Shown: in pieces, positions 49,401 through 62,200 of the stretch
Layout: each line of letters begins with the position of its first letter
How positions within the stretch are numbered: the first letter of the stretch is position 1
DNA from: Toxoplasma gondii ME49
Taxonomy: Eukaryota; Apicomplexa; Conoidasida; Eucoccidiorida; Sarcocystidae
Assembly: GCF_000006565.2 (NCBI RefSeq)
Contig: NC_031474.1
Location: forward strand, 3,445,662 to 3,509,661
Direction of reading: 5' to 3'
DNA length: 64,000 nt
The notes under the pieces: model-generated
What the model saw: only the letters and a program-made list of their open reading frames with translations
Databases searched by the model: none
Told to the model about the DNA's origin: nothing
Position numbers and translations under genes: made by a program

Positions 49401-50598
49401 AGACGCAGGCGACGGGCAAACTTGCGAACCAGAGTCAGGCAGACCTGGGGAATCGGGCGAAAGTGTATGCGATTGAGGACGGCTTCGAGAAGCCGGAAGC
49501 GGCGACTCTGCTCTCAAGCTGTCCCGGCGGCGTTGCCGCTGCTGCTGCTCCTGCAGTTGCTCCTGCAGGGCCTGTTGCTCCTGGACCTTTCGAAACTTCG
49601 TCAGGAGGACGTCGGCGAGCATGTCGAGAAACCGAGCGTCTTGCGCGTGCATGCGGGCAGTGGCGGTGAAGAGAAGGGCGGCATCTCGCACGCTTAACCC
49701 GCGACGTAGCCCGAACGCACGGGAAACGCAAGCTGCCCAATGGCCCTGCAGGAAAAACAATGGAAGACGGCACAGACAACTTGGATCCAGAGATGTAGAG
49801 ACACCGCAAATGTCTCAAAACAGTTGCTGCGCACCTCTTGGAAGCGCCAGTGCGCTCCATTTCAACTCCTTTGCTCCATGTAAAAGATGTAGTCTAGTCT
49901 TAGTCAGCTGTCACGCATGAAAGCAATCGCCCGTTTGACTCGCGTAGCAGAACGCTGCGGTACGGGTGACTGGATACGCGACACAAAAACCACTTGCGTA
50001 GTGTCCGGTGTTGAGAGAAAACAGAGGAAACCCATGCAGGGGTAGAGGGAGGTCGCACTGAACCACCCGAAAGGACTGTCGAGAAAACCTAAAGTCAAAC
50101 CCTGAACCGTCAACTGACCTTCATGCCGCGCTTCGCTGCAGCCGTTGTTGCCGTCGTGAGCACATGCGGACTCATGTCCGAAATATCGTGAATGTTGCTC
50201 GTCAACCTGTCGACGGCCACATTGATGCGGGATGCGCTTTTACGTCGGTCGTTCGGTGCCGAGCGAGTGGAGCTTTTCTGCGAGGCACCATGTAAATGAC
50301 CCCGGGTGGAAAAGGGTCTGAACCATGAGACATGCGTGTCTTTCCCGTTGTAGACTCGCCCCGTCTTGTCCGCTTGATTCGTCTGAAGGAGCGAGTGGCC
50401 TCTGACTGTTTCAGCGCCGGCACGAGAAAACGGAAAAACCAACCCATGCAAACAGTCCGCAGACGGGTTCGTTCCCGTTGGCGGTTTCCGCACAGGAGAA
50501 CTTGCCGCGTCCGTGAAAGACACCGGAGGGAGAGGCGCTGGAGTGCCGCGCGCCGACCCTGGACGACACCGGCATACTCCGGCGGTGCGGACTTGCAT
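43467..50598 (-). CDS. RAP-domain protein with helical repeats (probable mitochondrial RNA-binding protein)
   Basis: Exon 1 (50119-50598) starts at an ATG and opens with an Arg-rich segment (MQVRTAGVCRCRPGSARG) that could be an organelle presequence. It joins in phase 0 to exon 2 (45248-49745), an unusually long exon of about 1500 codons. This carries repeated helical units of about 37 residues with the pattern L...A..LL.A.A.L, for example LSVRDAALLFTATARM, LSAQEAAVLLRAMARL, FDLVGLLAAFASLNF and LRDISAIACALNF, separated by Ser-rich low-complexity linkers. The last exon (43467-43907) holds a RAP domain: VAIEFDGPLHFY, then FKQRLLERHGFRVVRI and DWMRL. RAP proteins with such repeats bind organelle RNA; in apicomplexans many act on fragmented mitochondrial rRNA. 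One or more exons between 45248 and 43907 are unresolved (candidates near 44.95 and 44.75 kb). The end is taken as the stop at 43467, although a GTAAGA donor just before it leaves a further exon possible. Confidence 0.85.
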
Positions 50599-53265
50599 TC
50601 TCGTCTTCTTTGGATTCTAAAGGAACTAGTGGGAAACGCAACAGACGTTTGACGAGGCAGACCTTCGCGCGGAAAGCTGCCTGCTTTGTGAGGTCCCGGA
50701 AGCAACGTCTGATGCCTCCGAGGCGGCGTTTCGAAGGTCACGTCGACGATTCCGCCGGAAATTCGTGAACCGCAAGAAAGATCTGGTTCAACAGAGAACG
50801 GGCGCTGGGTGAAATCTCGGCTTTTTGCAGTGCTTCATCTGCAGGCACAGAATAGTCTGCTTTGCGTGTGCAGGAGACTTGGCCGCGCTGCTGGACCGCG
50901 GTCTTGGGTCATTGTGGTGGACGCGACAAAGAAAAGCCGATCCTTCGGACAAAGCCGGCATCAAAAAAAAGTAGAGGCCACGGCTAGACCATGTGTTGCA
51001 GGCATCCCATTACAAGTATTTGTTGGTGGACAGTGACTCTGTACAAATGATGAGCTTCTCCGCGCGCGGTTGGAACAGGGGGCGCGAAAAATGTAGAACG
51101 GAGTGAAGGTAAGGACACCCAAATCGGGCTCTGGTTTCTCGACTCGGGTTGTGAACCTCTGAGACTGGTAGACTGGGTTGAACAATGGGTGTCAGCCGAC
51201 GCATAAAACGTGCAGTGGTTTTGCGTTGGAAACGCTGAGGAAGCAAAGGGTAAGAATACGCCACTGAAGGGGAATGCCATACCACACGAAAGCACCTGTC
51301 TTCTGGGAGAGAAGTGATAACACTGACAGAGGGTTCGAGAGGCTCGAGCGCCATAGGAGTGTATTCGGGGATGTCTACGCAGGAACTGGCGCGCTCAAAA
51401 TCACTGACAGAAAATTGTGCAAGAATACTGCACAGGTTTTAGACCCGAAGCGGAACTCTCGGTCATCTGTGGCCCGTGCGCAGAAGGTAACCCTCGACTG
51501 AAGCCAACCTACGAGGGGCTAACGAGGGGCAGCTTCTCTGCCTGACCCTCGCAAGTTCCACCATAGTTCTACGAGACAAATCTGATTATGAAGACGCATA
51601 ACTGTGAAGACATTTTTGAGTGCATCTTTCCAGATTTACCTCATGTACGCATGTATGCAGATACACATATTTCTGTGCACATGCGGCGGGTTTTGCGCGC
51701 GTGAGAGTTAGTGCGGTAGAAACGCAGCCGGTACCTTGACATGCTCTTGCCAACAAGATATTCGAGAGTTTGGCAAAGATGAGTGGGTTTACGTGAGAAA
51801 TAAACGACGGAAAAGGACAAACTACGCCTCTCATGTAGAGACTGCGAAGAGGGCCTCTGTGCCGGAGTAGGCAGTCACACGTGACCCAGTCGCTGTTGCA
51901 TGCAGTGCTTCTCCAGAGGAGATGATCGGGGCAAGATTTCGGACATTCTTGAATGACGTGGCGAACAGACTGACCGAGATCTCGCGTTTTGATCTCTGGC
52001 ATGTCAACCTTCTCTGCTGGGCAGCGTCTTCGTATCTTCAATCCTGGACGCCACATCTCCCCTCATTTTCCACAAGAGACTGCGTTGAACGGCGACTGGC
52101 GGGGGAAGCAAAAGTCCGTTTTCTGTCGAATCATTCATGTCGACAATTTTGTACAAGGCTTACAGCCACAACTACTTTGACAGCATTCATGCATAGCTCG
52201 GAAAGAGCGTGCTTTTGCGTCACTTCCCCTCCGTGGCTTTTGTTCATTTAGGAGTCGGCATGCATGCGGCCCCGAACCGATGATTGTTGAGCCGAGGAAA
52301 GCACGAATTTCCACTGGATCATCACTCGGTCTGATTCACATTGGGCCTTCCATCTTCTTTTTTGCCGCGAACGACGCGTAATGCCAGCCAAAAAAGGAAA
52401 AATACCCCCGGAATCACCCAGAGGCCCCAGACTCCCTTAAATTAAGCTGGAGGCTGTCGGCTGGTATTAACATGATCCTTCAATCCTGGCTGTCAGCCCC
52501 GTTCCGATATTCAGCTCAAACCCAGTATGTTTTGTCATGCCCTCACCAGAGTACTCCAGTTGTTTTTCCTTTCCGAGCTCGACGCCGTTGCGAACCAAAA
52601 GGCTTCTCGCTTGATGCGTCGACGCAGCTTCACCGGGCTGCTACTTCCCGTTGCTTCCCCCTTCTTTCACTTTCGTGTGGGGGTACACCATCACTTCGAT
52701 TGATCACAACTTTCTTTCGGACAAATACCTATGGGTGTCCTAGGCCTAGGTTTCTTCCCAGTACTGGTACAAGAGGCTGGAGTCTGGAAGCGTCTCGACA
52801 GAATGCGGGCTTTCGTCCGCATCTTCTGACTTTCCTTGCTGAGTCGCCTGTTTTCTTTTGAAGCATTTCCTCCGCGCTCTTTTCCGTGTGGAAGACGTCT
52901 ATTTCTTTGCGAATCCCGGCAGCCACGCCCTTTGTTTCTGCAGTCTTTGCCTCACTTTAGACATCAGTCTGTTTCTCCGTCTCCCTTTGCAAGTGCATCC
53001 GGCGGGCTCCGCTCACACTCCTGCGTCTCCCGCTGCGGGGAGTGTATAGTATGTGCCTAGGCACCAGTACCAAGCCTCCTCCTCCACATAGATTCGATGG
53101 AAAACTCAACACTGGCATGTTCGGTTAACATTTAGCTGCGAATATACAACTGTCCACGGTCGGAACTGAACCGCGTCGTTCTCTCAGCTTCCAGTTGCAG
53201 AGCCGTTCCTCGATCTTCCTTCTTTCCTTGCCGCTTCCTCATTCTGCGGTTCCAGCCTCTCTCCG
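50599..53265. promoter_or_regulatory. Shared upstream region of the divergent RAP and HDAC genes
   Basis: The two start codons point away from each other across 2.67 kb. This should hold both promoters and 5' leaders. At 52258-52267 there is GCATGCATGC, a double copy of the GCATGC core known as a coccidian promoter element, about 1.0 kb before the HDAC start. The stretch 52.6-53.05 kb is T/C-rich on the plus strand, consistent with an HDAC leader. No gene is visible inside. Confidence 0.5.
52258..52267. promoter_or_regulatory. GCATGCATGC element
   Basis: A perfect palindrome contains two overlapping GCATGC cores in the divergent intergenic region. GCATGC/TGCATGC is an established cis-element of Toxoplasma promoters. 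Single copies occur by chance elsewhere in the window, including inside POC16 (about 17990), so only its position supports a role. Confidence 0.4.
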
Positions 53266-56200
53266 ATGGTAGATGCCTCCGAAGGTTCCTCGAAGGAGGA
53301 GGAAGCGGGGCATGTCCCGCATGTGGAGGTCGAGAGTGCAAGGAATTGTGGGGAAGCATGGACGAAAACGCGCTCTTCCCCCTTCACGTCTGTGTGGCAT
53401 ATCTCCGGCGAGACCGGGGCAGCCGCTGGGCATTGCCGCGAGGGGTCTCTGCACAAGTTGATTGCCACCAACAACATTTCGGGCGTCCGGCTCTGGCTGT
53501 CCAATCCATTCTGCAGGAGCATGATCAACGATCTAAACCATGCGGGTGAGTTGCCAGGTGCCCAGAAACCCAAGGAGCAAATAACAATTGTGTGCCTTGT
53601 AGGTTGCGACCCGCGGTTTCGAACAAAACACTCCTCTCACAGGCTGTCGAACTCAGTCATGTTGACCCAGGATTACTCGTAATTCAGATTCTACTTACGC
53701 GAACGCACACATATATATATATATATATATGTATAATATAGGTATGTTTATTTCAGTCCTGAGGATGGAGCCGTCTCTTTGTCACCAGACTGTTAGGTGA
53801 CTCGCCTCTTTTGTTGGGAACAGTGTAGTTTTCCCTTGCGATCTATTGGCAAGAACGAGGTTGTGTGCAGAAGAGGTCGCATCCCGTTACCAGTTATGAG
53901 ATCAGGCAGCCAAGTTCTTTATGACTGCCGTACACCACCGACCCCCCTGGACTGCTTATGACAGCGAAAAACGTTAGTTGTCAAAATATCCTACGACAGC
54001 AAGATTTTTTTGCGGCGATTATGTTCTAGGCGAAATGTATGGATTACTGTTACCATCTGTATGAACAGGAAGAAAAAACGACGGCTTAGATACGCGTACG
54101 ATCAGTACCATCGTACTGGGAATGTACCGGTCGTGTGTGCAAATGAACTGGTGTACGTGACAGCAGCTGGTTTGCTGGCAGTCGCGTGAGCAGCTTTCGT
54201 TCCTGCCGTGCGTGAGTTGGCGAATGACGTTCTAGTGTAGGTACACTTCGTTCCTTCAACATGCGTGGCTTTTTTAAAACGACTTTCTCCTCAATGTTTT
54301 CCTGGCCACCGATTTGGATTTTTTCAAGCTGTTTCGTTCCCGCATGTCCTTCGATGGATGACTTGTGTCGCACAGCGAAAAAAAGTAGTAGTTCGACAAC
54401 TTTCGGTTGGACCAGCAATGTGAACGTGGTTTTAAAACGACTTGGTGACGGCCATGCCTCCAGCACCACAAAGTGAATGGTGAACTAGGGGTTGTATTCT
54501 TCTGTGTCGGTTTCTTGCTGAGTCTCGCATCTGTCATCTCTCGTTTCCGTGTCCTTGTGTCTCGTTTTCAGGAGAAACGCCGCTGCATGTCGCGGTCCAG
54601 TGCTGCAGTCCTCGGATCCTGTCGTTGCTGCTGGACCCGCCGCCTCTTCAGATTTCGCCTTCGTTGCTCGCTTCATGTTCCCTTCGACTGCCTCGGCCAC
54701 TCGCTGGCACAGCGGAGCCGCCGTCTGGTGCCCCAGCGTCGTCGAACGAGGGAGCGCCTCTCGGGGGCTCCGCTGAGGAAGTTGCAGACGCCGGCGTGGC
54801 TTCCTTAAAGACGCAGCAGCCTTTTTCTGCGGAAACAGCCATCAGCAGCGTTGTTGCAACGGATGCTGCAGCCGCATGCGATCAGTTGGCGATGGCCGCG
54901 GCAGCCCGTGTGGATTTCAGCCTCTCAGTTGATGGCATTCCTACACTGCACTTGTTGATTGGGCGTACGGCCTTTGGAGGCGCGAGGGGCGAAGACGCCA
55001 TGGAGTGCCTGAAACGTATTTTGCTCCACATCGGGCGGTTCCAGCCCGGTGCAGCTGACCGGTGCCCACGGTGCTCGCCTGGGAAGACGAAGCCGACCGC
55101 ATGCGGTCGCGAGCGGAGTGGCGTGAAGGCGGAGTCTGTCGCTTTTGAATGCGGGGACCATGTTTCAGATCCTCAGGCGGGTGGCCTCAGGGAATCCCAA
55201 ATTTCGCATCCTGGCCTGGGAGGGCAGCAAGAGTATGGCTGCCAGTGTTGCGGCGGAACGTTGGGGTCTCTGGATTCGCGAAGAAAAAAAGAAATGCGCG
55301 AGGCCCGGGACAGGGTGTGCTGTCCGGAGGTGTTCACCGTGGAGAGACAAACCTCCGCCGCAGACAGCGTTATGCTAGACTTGGAGGAAATGGACCTGCA
55401 GGGCCGAACTGCTCTTCACCTCGCCTGTTCCTTCGGAGTTAGTCCGGTGGCGGAGCTGCTGCTGCATGCAGGGGCGTCGCCCTGGGCGCGGCGCCTCGGC
55501 CTCGGCCAGCTCCCCATCCACTCGGCTATCGACGCAGACGATCCAGCTTGTTGCCTCCTTCTTCTCCGGCACACATTGCCCTGTAGGTTTTTCGTGAATT
55601 TCTCATGTATCTGCGGAAGACGCTGCGACAGCGGCGCCACTGGTGGGCGGCAAGCCCCTGTCAACACGCTGGCGCTGAAACGCTCGCCTGCAGCCACCAA
55701 GTTCGTTTTCCAGCTTGTTCGCCGCTGCGTCAGACGCGGCGCCTGGAGGTGCTTCCGGGCGCTGCTGCTGTACCCGACGGAGAGCTCTGCGTGTTTCTCA
55801 GGATCGGTTGAGGGCGGTGACAAAGCAGAAGGCCTGCAGCCGGGGGGAAGTAACAGTGCAGCGTCGCGTCGGTGTGAAGTGGAGAATTTGGGCAGGAAAG
55901 AGGACGCATGTGAGAGGCAGGGGGGCAGGGTTCGGTGTGTGACTAAAGACGTTGCGGCCTCTTGGTGTTCGGGATTGCATGGGCTTCTGGATGGCGAGGT
56001 TCGCGCCTGGCTTTACCTTAGAGAAGAGGCGCGAAGGGCAGGCGCTCTGCTCGACTTGAAAGAGCAGCTGCAGCGCGTTGTGACGACGAGTCCCGCATGC
56101 TGTCAAGCGGCCGCCGCTTCCTGGACTGCTGTTCCGGCTTCACCATGCGATGGTCACAAGTTCGGTGTGAAGAGCGAGAGCGAAACCGGACTGCTGCTGT

Positions 56201-59200
56201 CGCTTTTTGGAACCCATGGCGATGCGGAAGGAAAGACTGCCAAGCGAGGGGAAGGCCGGACCATGGTCGTCACCCATGCGTTATGTTTGGAGCACCTGCC
56301 TCTTCCTGAGCCTGCTGACATGCCTTTGAAGAGACACAAACTCATGCAGAGATTCCCGGAGAATCCGAGTCGATTGGAGGTTAGTGGAACCTTCACGTTT
56401 ATCGTCTGTCTCCCACGAGGTGTGATGACGTCTGCATACAAGCGCGAGAATCAACTCGCTTGGCTGCGTCCCCCCCAATCTGGAGTGTCGCTAGCCAGCG
56501 TGGTGTTCCTTGTCTGGAACGACGGAAATTCCTGTTGGATGCAAAACATGTGAACACTCCTGGAGTGTCAATCGAGTAGGAACTGCGAATACCGTGGGTT
56601 GCGGGAGTTCTACATGTGCATTAGTGGCTGTATGGCGCGCGTGTGCCCGTGTCCCCGCCTGAGACTCGATATCTCAAAGAAATCGACTCTTCTTTCCGTC
56701 TCGTGAAAGTCCCGGTCAAGTGCCGCGAGAGGAATTTCGAATTCCACCTTGTGTAGTCCGCTGTCCTACTCCTTTTCCGTTTTAGGTTGTCACCTCAGAT
56801 CGGTGTGGTATACTCCGGACGCGTGAGTTTTCTCCACTGCTCTGGATGGACGATCCAATGCCTGCGTCTCTGTCGGACATCTTGAGGGTCCACTCCATGT
56901 CCTACATCGCCCGCCTCAAGCTCAGGTGAGAGCCTGGCAGCTCACTGCTTCCGGGACTTCAAAGAGTGAAATTGGCACGCGTTTAAAATGATAACGTTGC
57001 TTCCGATTCACAGTGTGGACACCACGGTGTCACTCGCCTTGATGTGTTTGGCACGGATCCGAACTTCCCCTTTCTCAGCGACTATTTGACGTGGGTATTT
57101 TCCGTTCTTGGCCACGTGGTCGGCCACGGCCGTTGACGCCAGTGTACATTGACACAACGGGACAGCTCGGTGGTCTCGAGTTCCCTCGACCTAGTTTCCT
57201 CTCGTTGCTTCATCGCACAAAGGTTTACTTCGTGTTTCTGTCGCGCTCAGAGTGGAGGATGCGTTCGGCATCAGCACGCGATTGCCTTCACTCTCCCCTC
57301 CTCTTTCGTACGCGCCCGGCCAGACGGCGGCGGCTGCGACCGCTACAGGGGCAGAGGCTTTGGCTGCCGCTGCTGCAGCATTAGATTCGAAGTTGCAGAA
57401 GGAACAATATGAAAAACAGAAGCGCCAGCAGATCGAGAACGTCGGCTCTGCAGGCCGGTACAGCTTTGTTTTCGCTGATGGAGATACTCCGGTCACCTGC
57501 TTTAGCTGGGCCGCAGCAGTCCACGCGGCTGGTGCGGTCATTGCGGCGGTGGACGCCGTCTGTGAGAGGAAATGCAGAAACGCCTTCTGTGCTGTTCGAC
57601 CTCCTGGGCATCACCTCGGCAACTGGGGAGCTGCTCAAACTGCGTCGAACCAGCTCACAGATGAAGATATCGCGTAAGAGTAATGGAATTGAGAAATGCA
57701 TCTCTGGGTCCTAAGGCGAGAGACGTTTCTGGGGTAGAGGCGCCACGAGAAGAGCGGATGGGGGGGGGGGCGGGGCTGGATAGAGGGACGGAGGATTCCT
57801 GGAGAAATACACGCGGAGGATCGTCCGGTGTATCTGCGCATAGTTGCCACACGAACGCCCTGGTCGGTTTCGAGGAGTTTATTGGAGCTTGCAGTTCGTG
57901 TGCCTGGTGGATGTTGCATAGATCTTCGTGATCATGTGCGTTTTACTGTGTCGTGTGTTTTTTGTTCCTCACTGCAACCGGGCGTAACTAGGCTGTCTAC
58001 GCCTGTAACCTCACTGATGTGGAGGTAACCGTCATGCCGTAGGATATTGACCTCTACCACTTTCGTCAGTCCTAAGCAGCTTCTCTTCCCGGTGTCGGTG
58101 GCTAGTGGGTTCAAGCAGCGTTTTTAATGTCTGGCAGCGGGTTACCTCTCCCGTTTGTCTCCACATCTCGGGTGAAACAAAGTGCCGGCTACTGATTCGA
58201 AGGCAATATGAATCTCTCTGAAATGCTTGCTTCTCTCAGGGCAGGGAGCCAGGGCTTCTGTTTGCTGAACAACGTAGCCATCGGTGCGGCGTATGCAAAG
58301 TACAATTATGCGAGAAAAGGTAGGTGAAGAAGAGAGGAACAGCATCGTCGCAGGTTTGCGGTTCGAGAGAAGAGATTTCCTTTTCCTAGCTGAGTGATAG
58401 AACCGGACAGTGCGCCGTGCTTCGCTCCGAGGCCACACTGAAAACACGGTAAATCCGCGTGGGATATTTCGAAGGTGCACATTTTTGCCGAGACAGTTGT
58501 CGAGATACTGGGAGGTCTTGAGCGGACTGCCTTCCGTGGTGGTTCAGGAATGGCGCGTTATTGGTGGTGCATTTGTTTCACTTAGCAAATTCCAACACTT
58601 CCTGTTCTTGTCCGCTGTTGCAGGGATCCGGCGAATCGCCATTGTCGACTTCGATGTTCACCACGGCAACGGGACTGAGCAAATTATCCGGAATGTCGGC
58701 ATGAAAATTCGGAAAGTGAAGCAAGTAAGACGCGCAGCTTCGAAGCATTAGGTTGTGCAGGACGACGGGCAAGTGCCTTGGGTGTCGTCGCATCACGGAC
58801 TACTAACGATCATTGCTAATGTACTGTGTAGCTACACGTCGAACCCGTCTGTCACGTCACAGCTCTCTACCTACATATTTGCCAGTGAACTGTAGAACTT
58901 TGAGCAGACGCAAAGGCGCAGTGTATAAGATAACCTCGAAACCATTCACCGTCTCACGCCTGCATTTTGTCCAAGCCCTAGAATCACGCTGGCATCGTTC
59001 GGACGACCTCCGACTGCTCCCCGTAGCAATCGAAGCGAAATCAGGTCCCTCCCTTTTATGCTGATTTATGTCTTGCGAGGCAGAGGGTATGTAAAAAAGG
59101 CGGTTTGTCTACTCTGGCTGCGGTTGCGCTTCTGTCGTCTTGTCTTTTTCCTGTTCCTACAGCCTCAGGGCGCGGCTCTCCGTCTGTACAGGCGGGCAGC

Positions 59201-62200
59201 AGACGAGCTTCGAGGCACCTCCACACTGGTATCAAGTAACTTGTCACGGGATGCGCCGGCGGCTGGTGATAACTCTGCTCATTGTGGTCCGGACCCGTGT
59301 GAAGTGGACGCCACCGGTTCTGAGAAAACACCTTCGCAAGGCTACCACGTGGGAGATGGGGGGAAAGTCTCGGCAGCGCTGCCGCCGCAGCTTGCAGGCC
59401 CCGTGGACGTTCCCCAATGGATGGGTTGGCGGGACGAGCGAGATGCAGAAGAGCTTTTCTTCGCTTCCATCCACGGTGAGTGGAAGAGTATGGGTAACCG
59501 CCTGTGACTGAGGTGGAGGAAGCGTGGGCACGAGTGCTGTTGACTGTCTCCAGCGTTTAAAGAGGGAACAGGATCAGTGGTTGCCACTCTGGATCTTCAT
59601 GGAGCGTCAGTGGTTTTTGATATCGGGTTTGTCGGGACTCACTGAGTAAGTTGGTTTGCGTTCACACGGACCTCGGACAGTCGAGAAGACACTGGAGATA
59701 AAGGCGAGATTGAACGCATGCAGTGAGTTTTCTATTGGCGACGGCCTTCCACTCAAGCACATGACATGTCAGTTCTTTTTATGGCATGCCAGCTCTCGGA
59801 TCCCTGAAGGCGTGGCAGCTGTGTAGCGCAGTCGACAACTCTAAGGGGGGGAGGGGAAAGGTGGGTTTTGTTTCGCTGTCAGCAATTCAACCAAGCTCAA
59901 CATCATGCTGCAATAACAACGTTCCTTTCGTCGAGAGGGGTGACACACTCGATGAATGAAGGCGAACCGCTCTGATACGCGATCCTGGGGAAGCGTTAGG
60001 TGTACACATTGGTATAACTCAAATCGAACAAGCAGAGACATTATAGTGCCTAGGATACTGAATATGACTTCACTTACGAGATACAGACAACCTGGCGTCC
60101 ATATGTGTGTCATTGCGTGTCTCTGTTTCTGCAGCCTTTGATGGAACCTTCTATCCGGGAACAGGAGCAGACTGCGAAGATTTCAGTAAGTTTTCTGCTT
60201 TCGGGTATGCACCAAGAGAGCGTTTGCATTCTCAAAAATGAAAGTACCCACAAAACCCCAGTCTTGCCTCCGGTCCCGTGCATGGATGCGGACGTTTCTG
60301 CACCTTCATACTCGTCAAAGGTTTCTGCCGATTTGTAGGTTCAGACGTTTTCCAACCCCAACCGGTCACTAAGGTTCCCGTGTGCGTTTTCTTTCAGGCG
60401 GACCCGTGGTGATTAACGTGAACATTTTGCCTCACCCAACCGGCCCCTCCCTCCACAAATGTTGCCGGTGTCAGAAGTGCTCTGGAAGGCCCTGCGCTGG
60501 GGGTGCCCACCGCCGTTGTCCCCGCGGCCGAGATGCAGGCGTCAGTTACGCAAATGCCTCTCCGATGGAGGTGGAAATGGCCGCGCGCACGCCTGATGTC
60601 CCAGTGCAGGTCTCGTGGTCTTGTCACTTTTGTCGCCATCCGACTCTCGCTCCTTCGTCTGTCGCCGCAAGGAGACTGTTCTTAAAGCGAATCATCCGCC
60701 CCCTTCTTCGTTTTGGTCCCGACCTGCTCTTCATATCAGCAGGTTCGCAGACGTGGCCAGCAACTCGTTTCGGTGTGGGAGTGCCAGGCTGCTCTTGGAG
60801 AGAGTAGAAGCTCGAGTTTGTTGTAGCCGTCAGTGCGCACAAGTGAAGGCAGTACCACCGTGTCACCACTATTTAAACAGGAGAGTCAATAGCGCTGAAA
60901 CTTAGTTAGCAAGCGTGTTGAATACGTGCTGACATTCGTCACTGCCGTACGTAGCATGTGTGTACAAACCCACACCCCGTTCAAGACAGGGGAGAAACTG
61001 CCGCAATAGCATTCGATGGCATCCACTGTGAAGTTCGGGCGCAGTGCAGTGTGACCTCGTTTTTTTTTAATTTCAACCAAGTTTCGTCATTGAGGTTGCA
61101 GTGATCTGCTGATGACGTACATACTTCTTCAGGCGCGCCCGTGGTGATTAGGCAAGGTTGTTTTCACCTTTGGGCAGTTCTTTTTCTGCGGATTTTCTCC
61201 AGCACTCTATGCTTTTCGCCACATGCAATATACCCCCTGTCTGTGCGCATGTCCACCGCTGCTTCTCAGGTTTCGACGGCCATGCCCAAGACCAAATTGG
61301 GGGAGCGTTTGGAGGTTTCGCAGAAGAAGATTTCCGGTTTTTCACGCATGCACTGGTGCGATGTGCGGAGCGCACTTGCGAGGGGCGTGTTGTAAGCGTG
61401 TTGGAAGGCGGATACAGCGTCAGCGGTGGCGTTTCGAGCACGTTAGCTGCTTCCGTGAAAGAGCATCTCAGAGGCCTCATGAGGACACCCGCCGGCGGGT
61501 CTTGCTTTGCGGGTGCCCTCGGGAGCGAGCAGCCTGGTAATGAAGCGCATGAGGCCGCACCTAGAGAATCTTCGCTTTCTTTCCCAGGAAAAAACGGATG
61601 GGAAGAAGACATCGAGGTCGGCGATGCAGCCACCAGCGACGTCACAGCAAGCGACGTTGAGGAGAGCTGGCAGTTGATCGAAGGAGAGAACACAGGGATG
61701 GACGGCGCGGACAGCAGCGACGCTCTTTTGGACGAAGGCAGCAGGAGGAACGGTTCGGACGACGGCCCAAGTGCCGACGCCCTCAGTCACAGGCGTCCGA
61801 GAGAAGCAAAAACACTCGATGGATGCGCGTCCCCTGGTCCGCACTCGTCAACCGAGACTGCAAGCGAAGCCAGCGGTCACTGCGAGCGGGAGCACTCTGC
61901 AGATTTCCCGCCTGGCGCGGACGCGTGTCGGTCTCGTGGCACGGAACACAGGTGGGGCCCCAGTGGGTGGGGAATTGAGGGAAGGCGTCACTGTTTTGGG
62001 GAGTTGCCTGTTAAACATATGCTTGTATTTCACGTTGTGCCTCTTATGATATACTCGCGACGAGGCCACCATTCATGGGTAACAGCGATCATATTGTCTT
62101 CCTCGTTCTAGGGCGGTCTCTGTGGTTTCCACGATTTCGGTTTTCGTGTTACAGTTCGAGCGGATTTGGTTTGATGCGAGAACTGTGCAAATCTAGGTCT

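Noticed and set aside
57014..57092. Possible HDAC exon (GTDPNFPFLSDYL)
   Set aside because: Its phase does not fit the donor at 56925, which joins perfectly to the acceptor at 57251.
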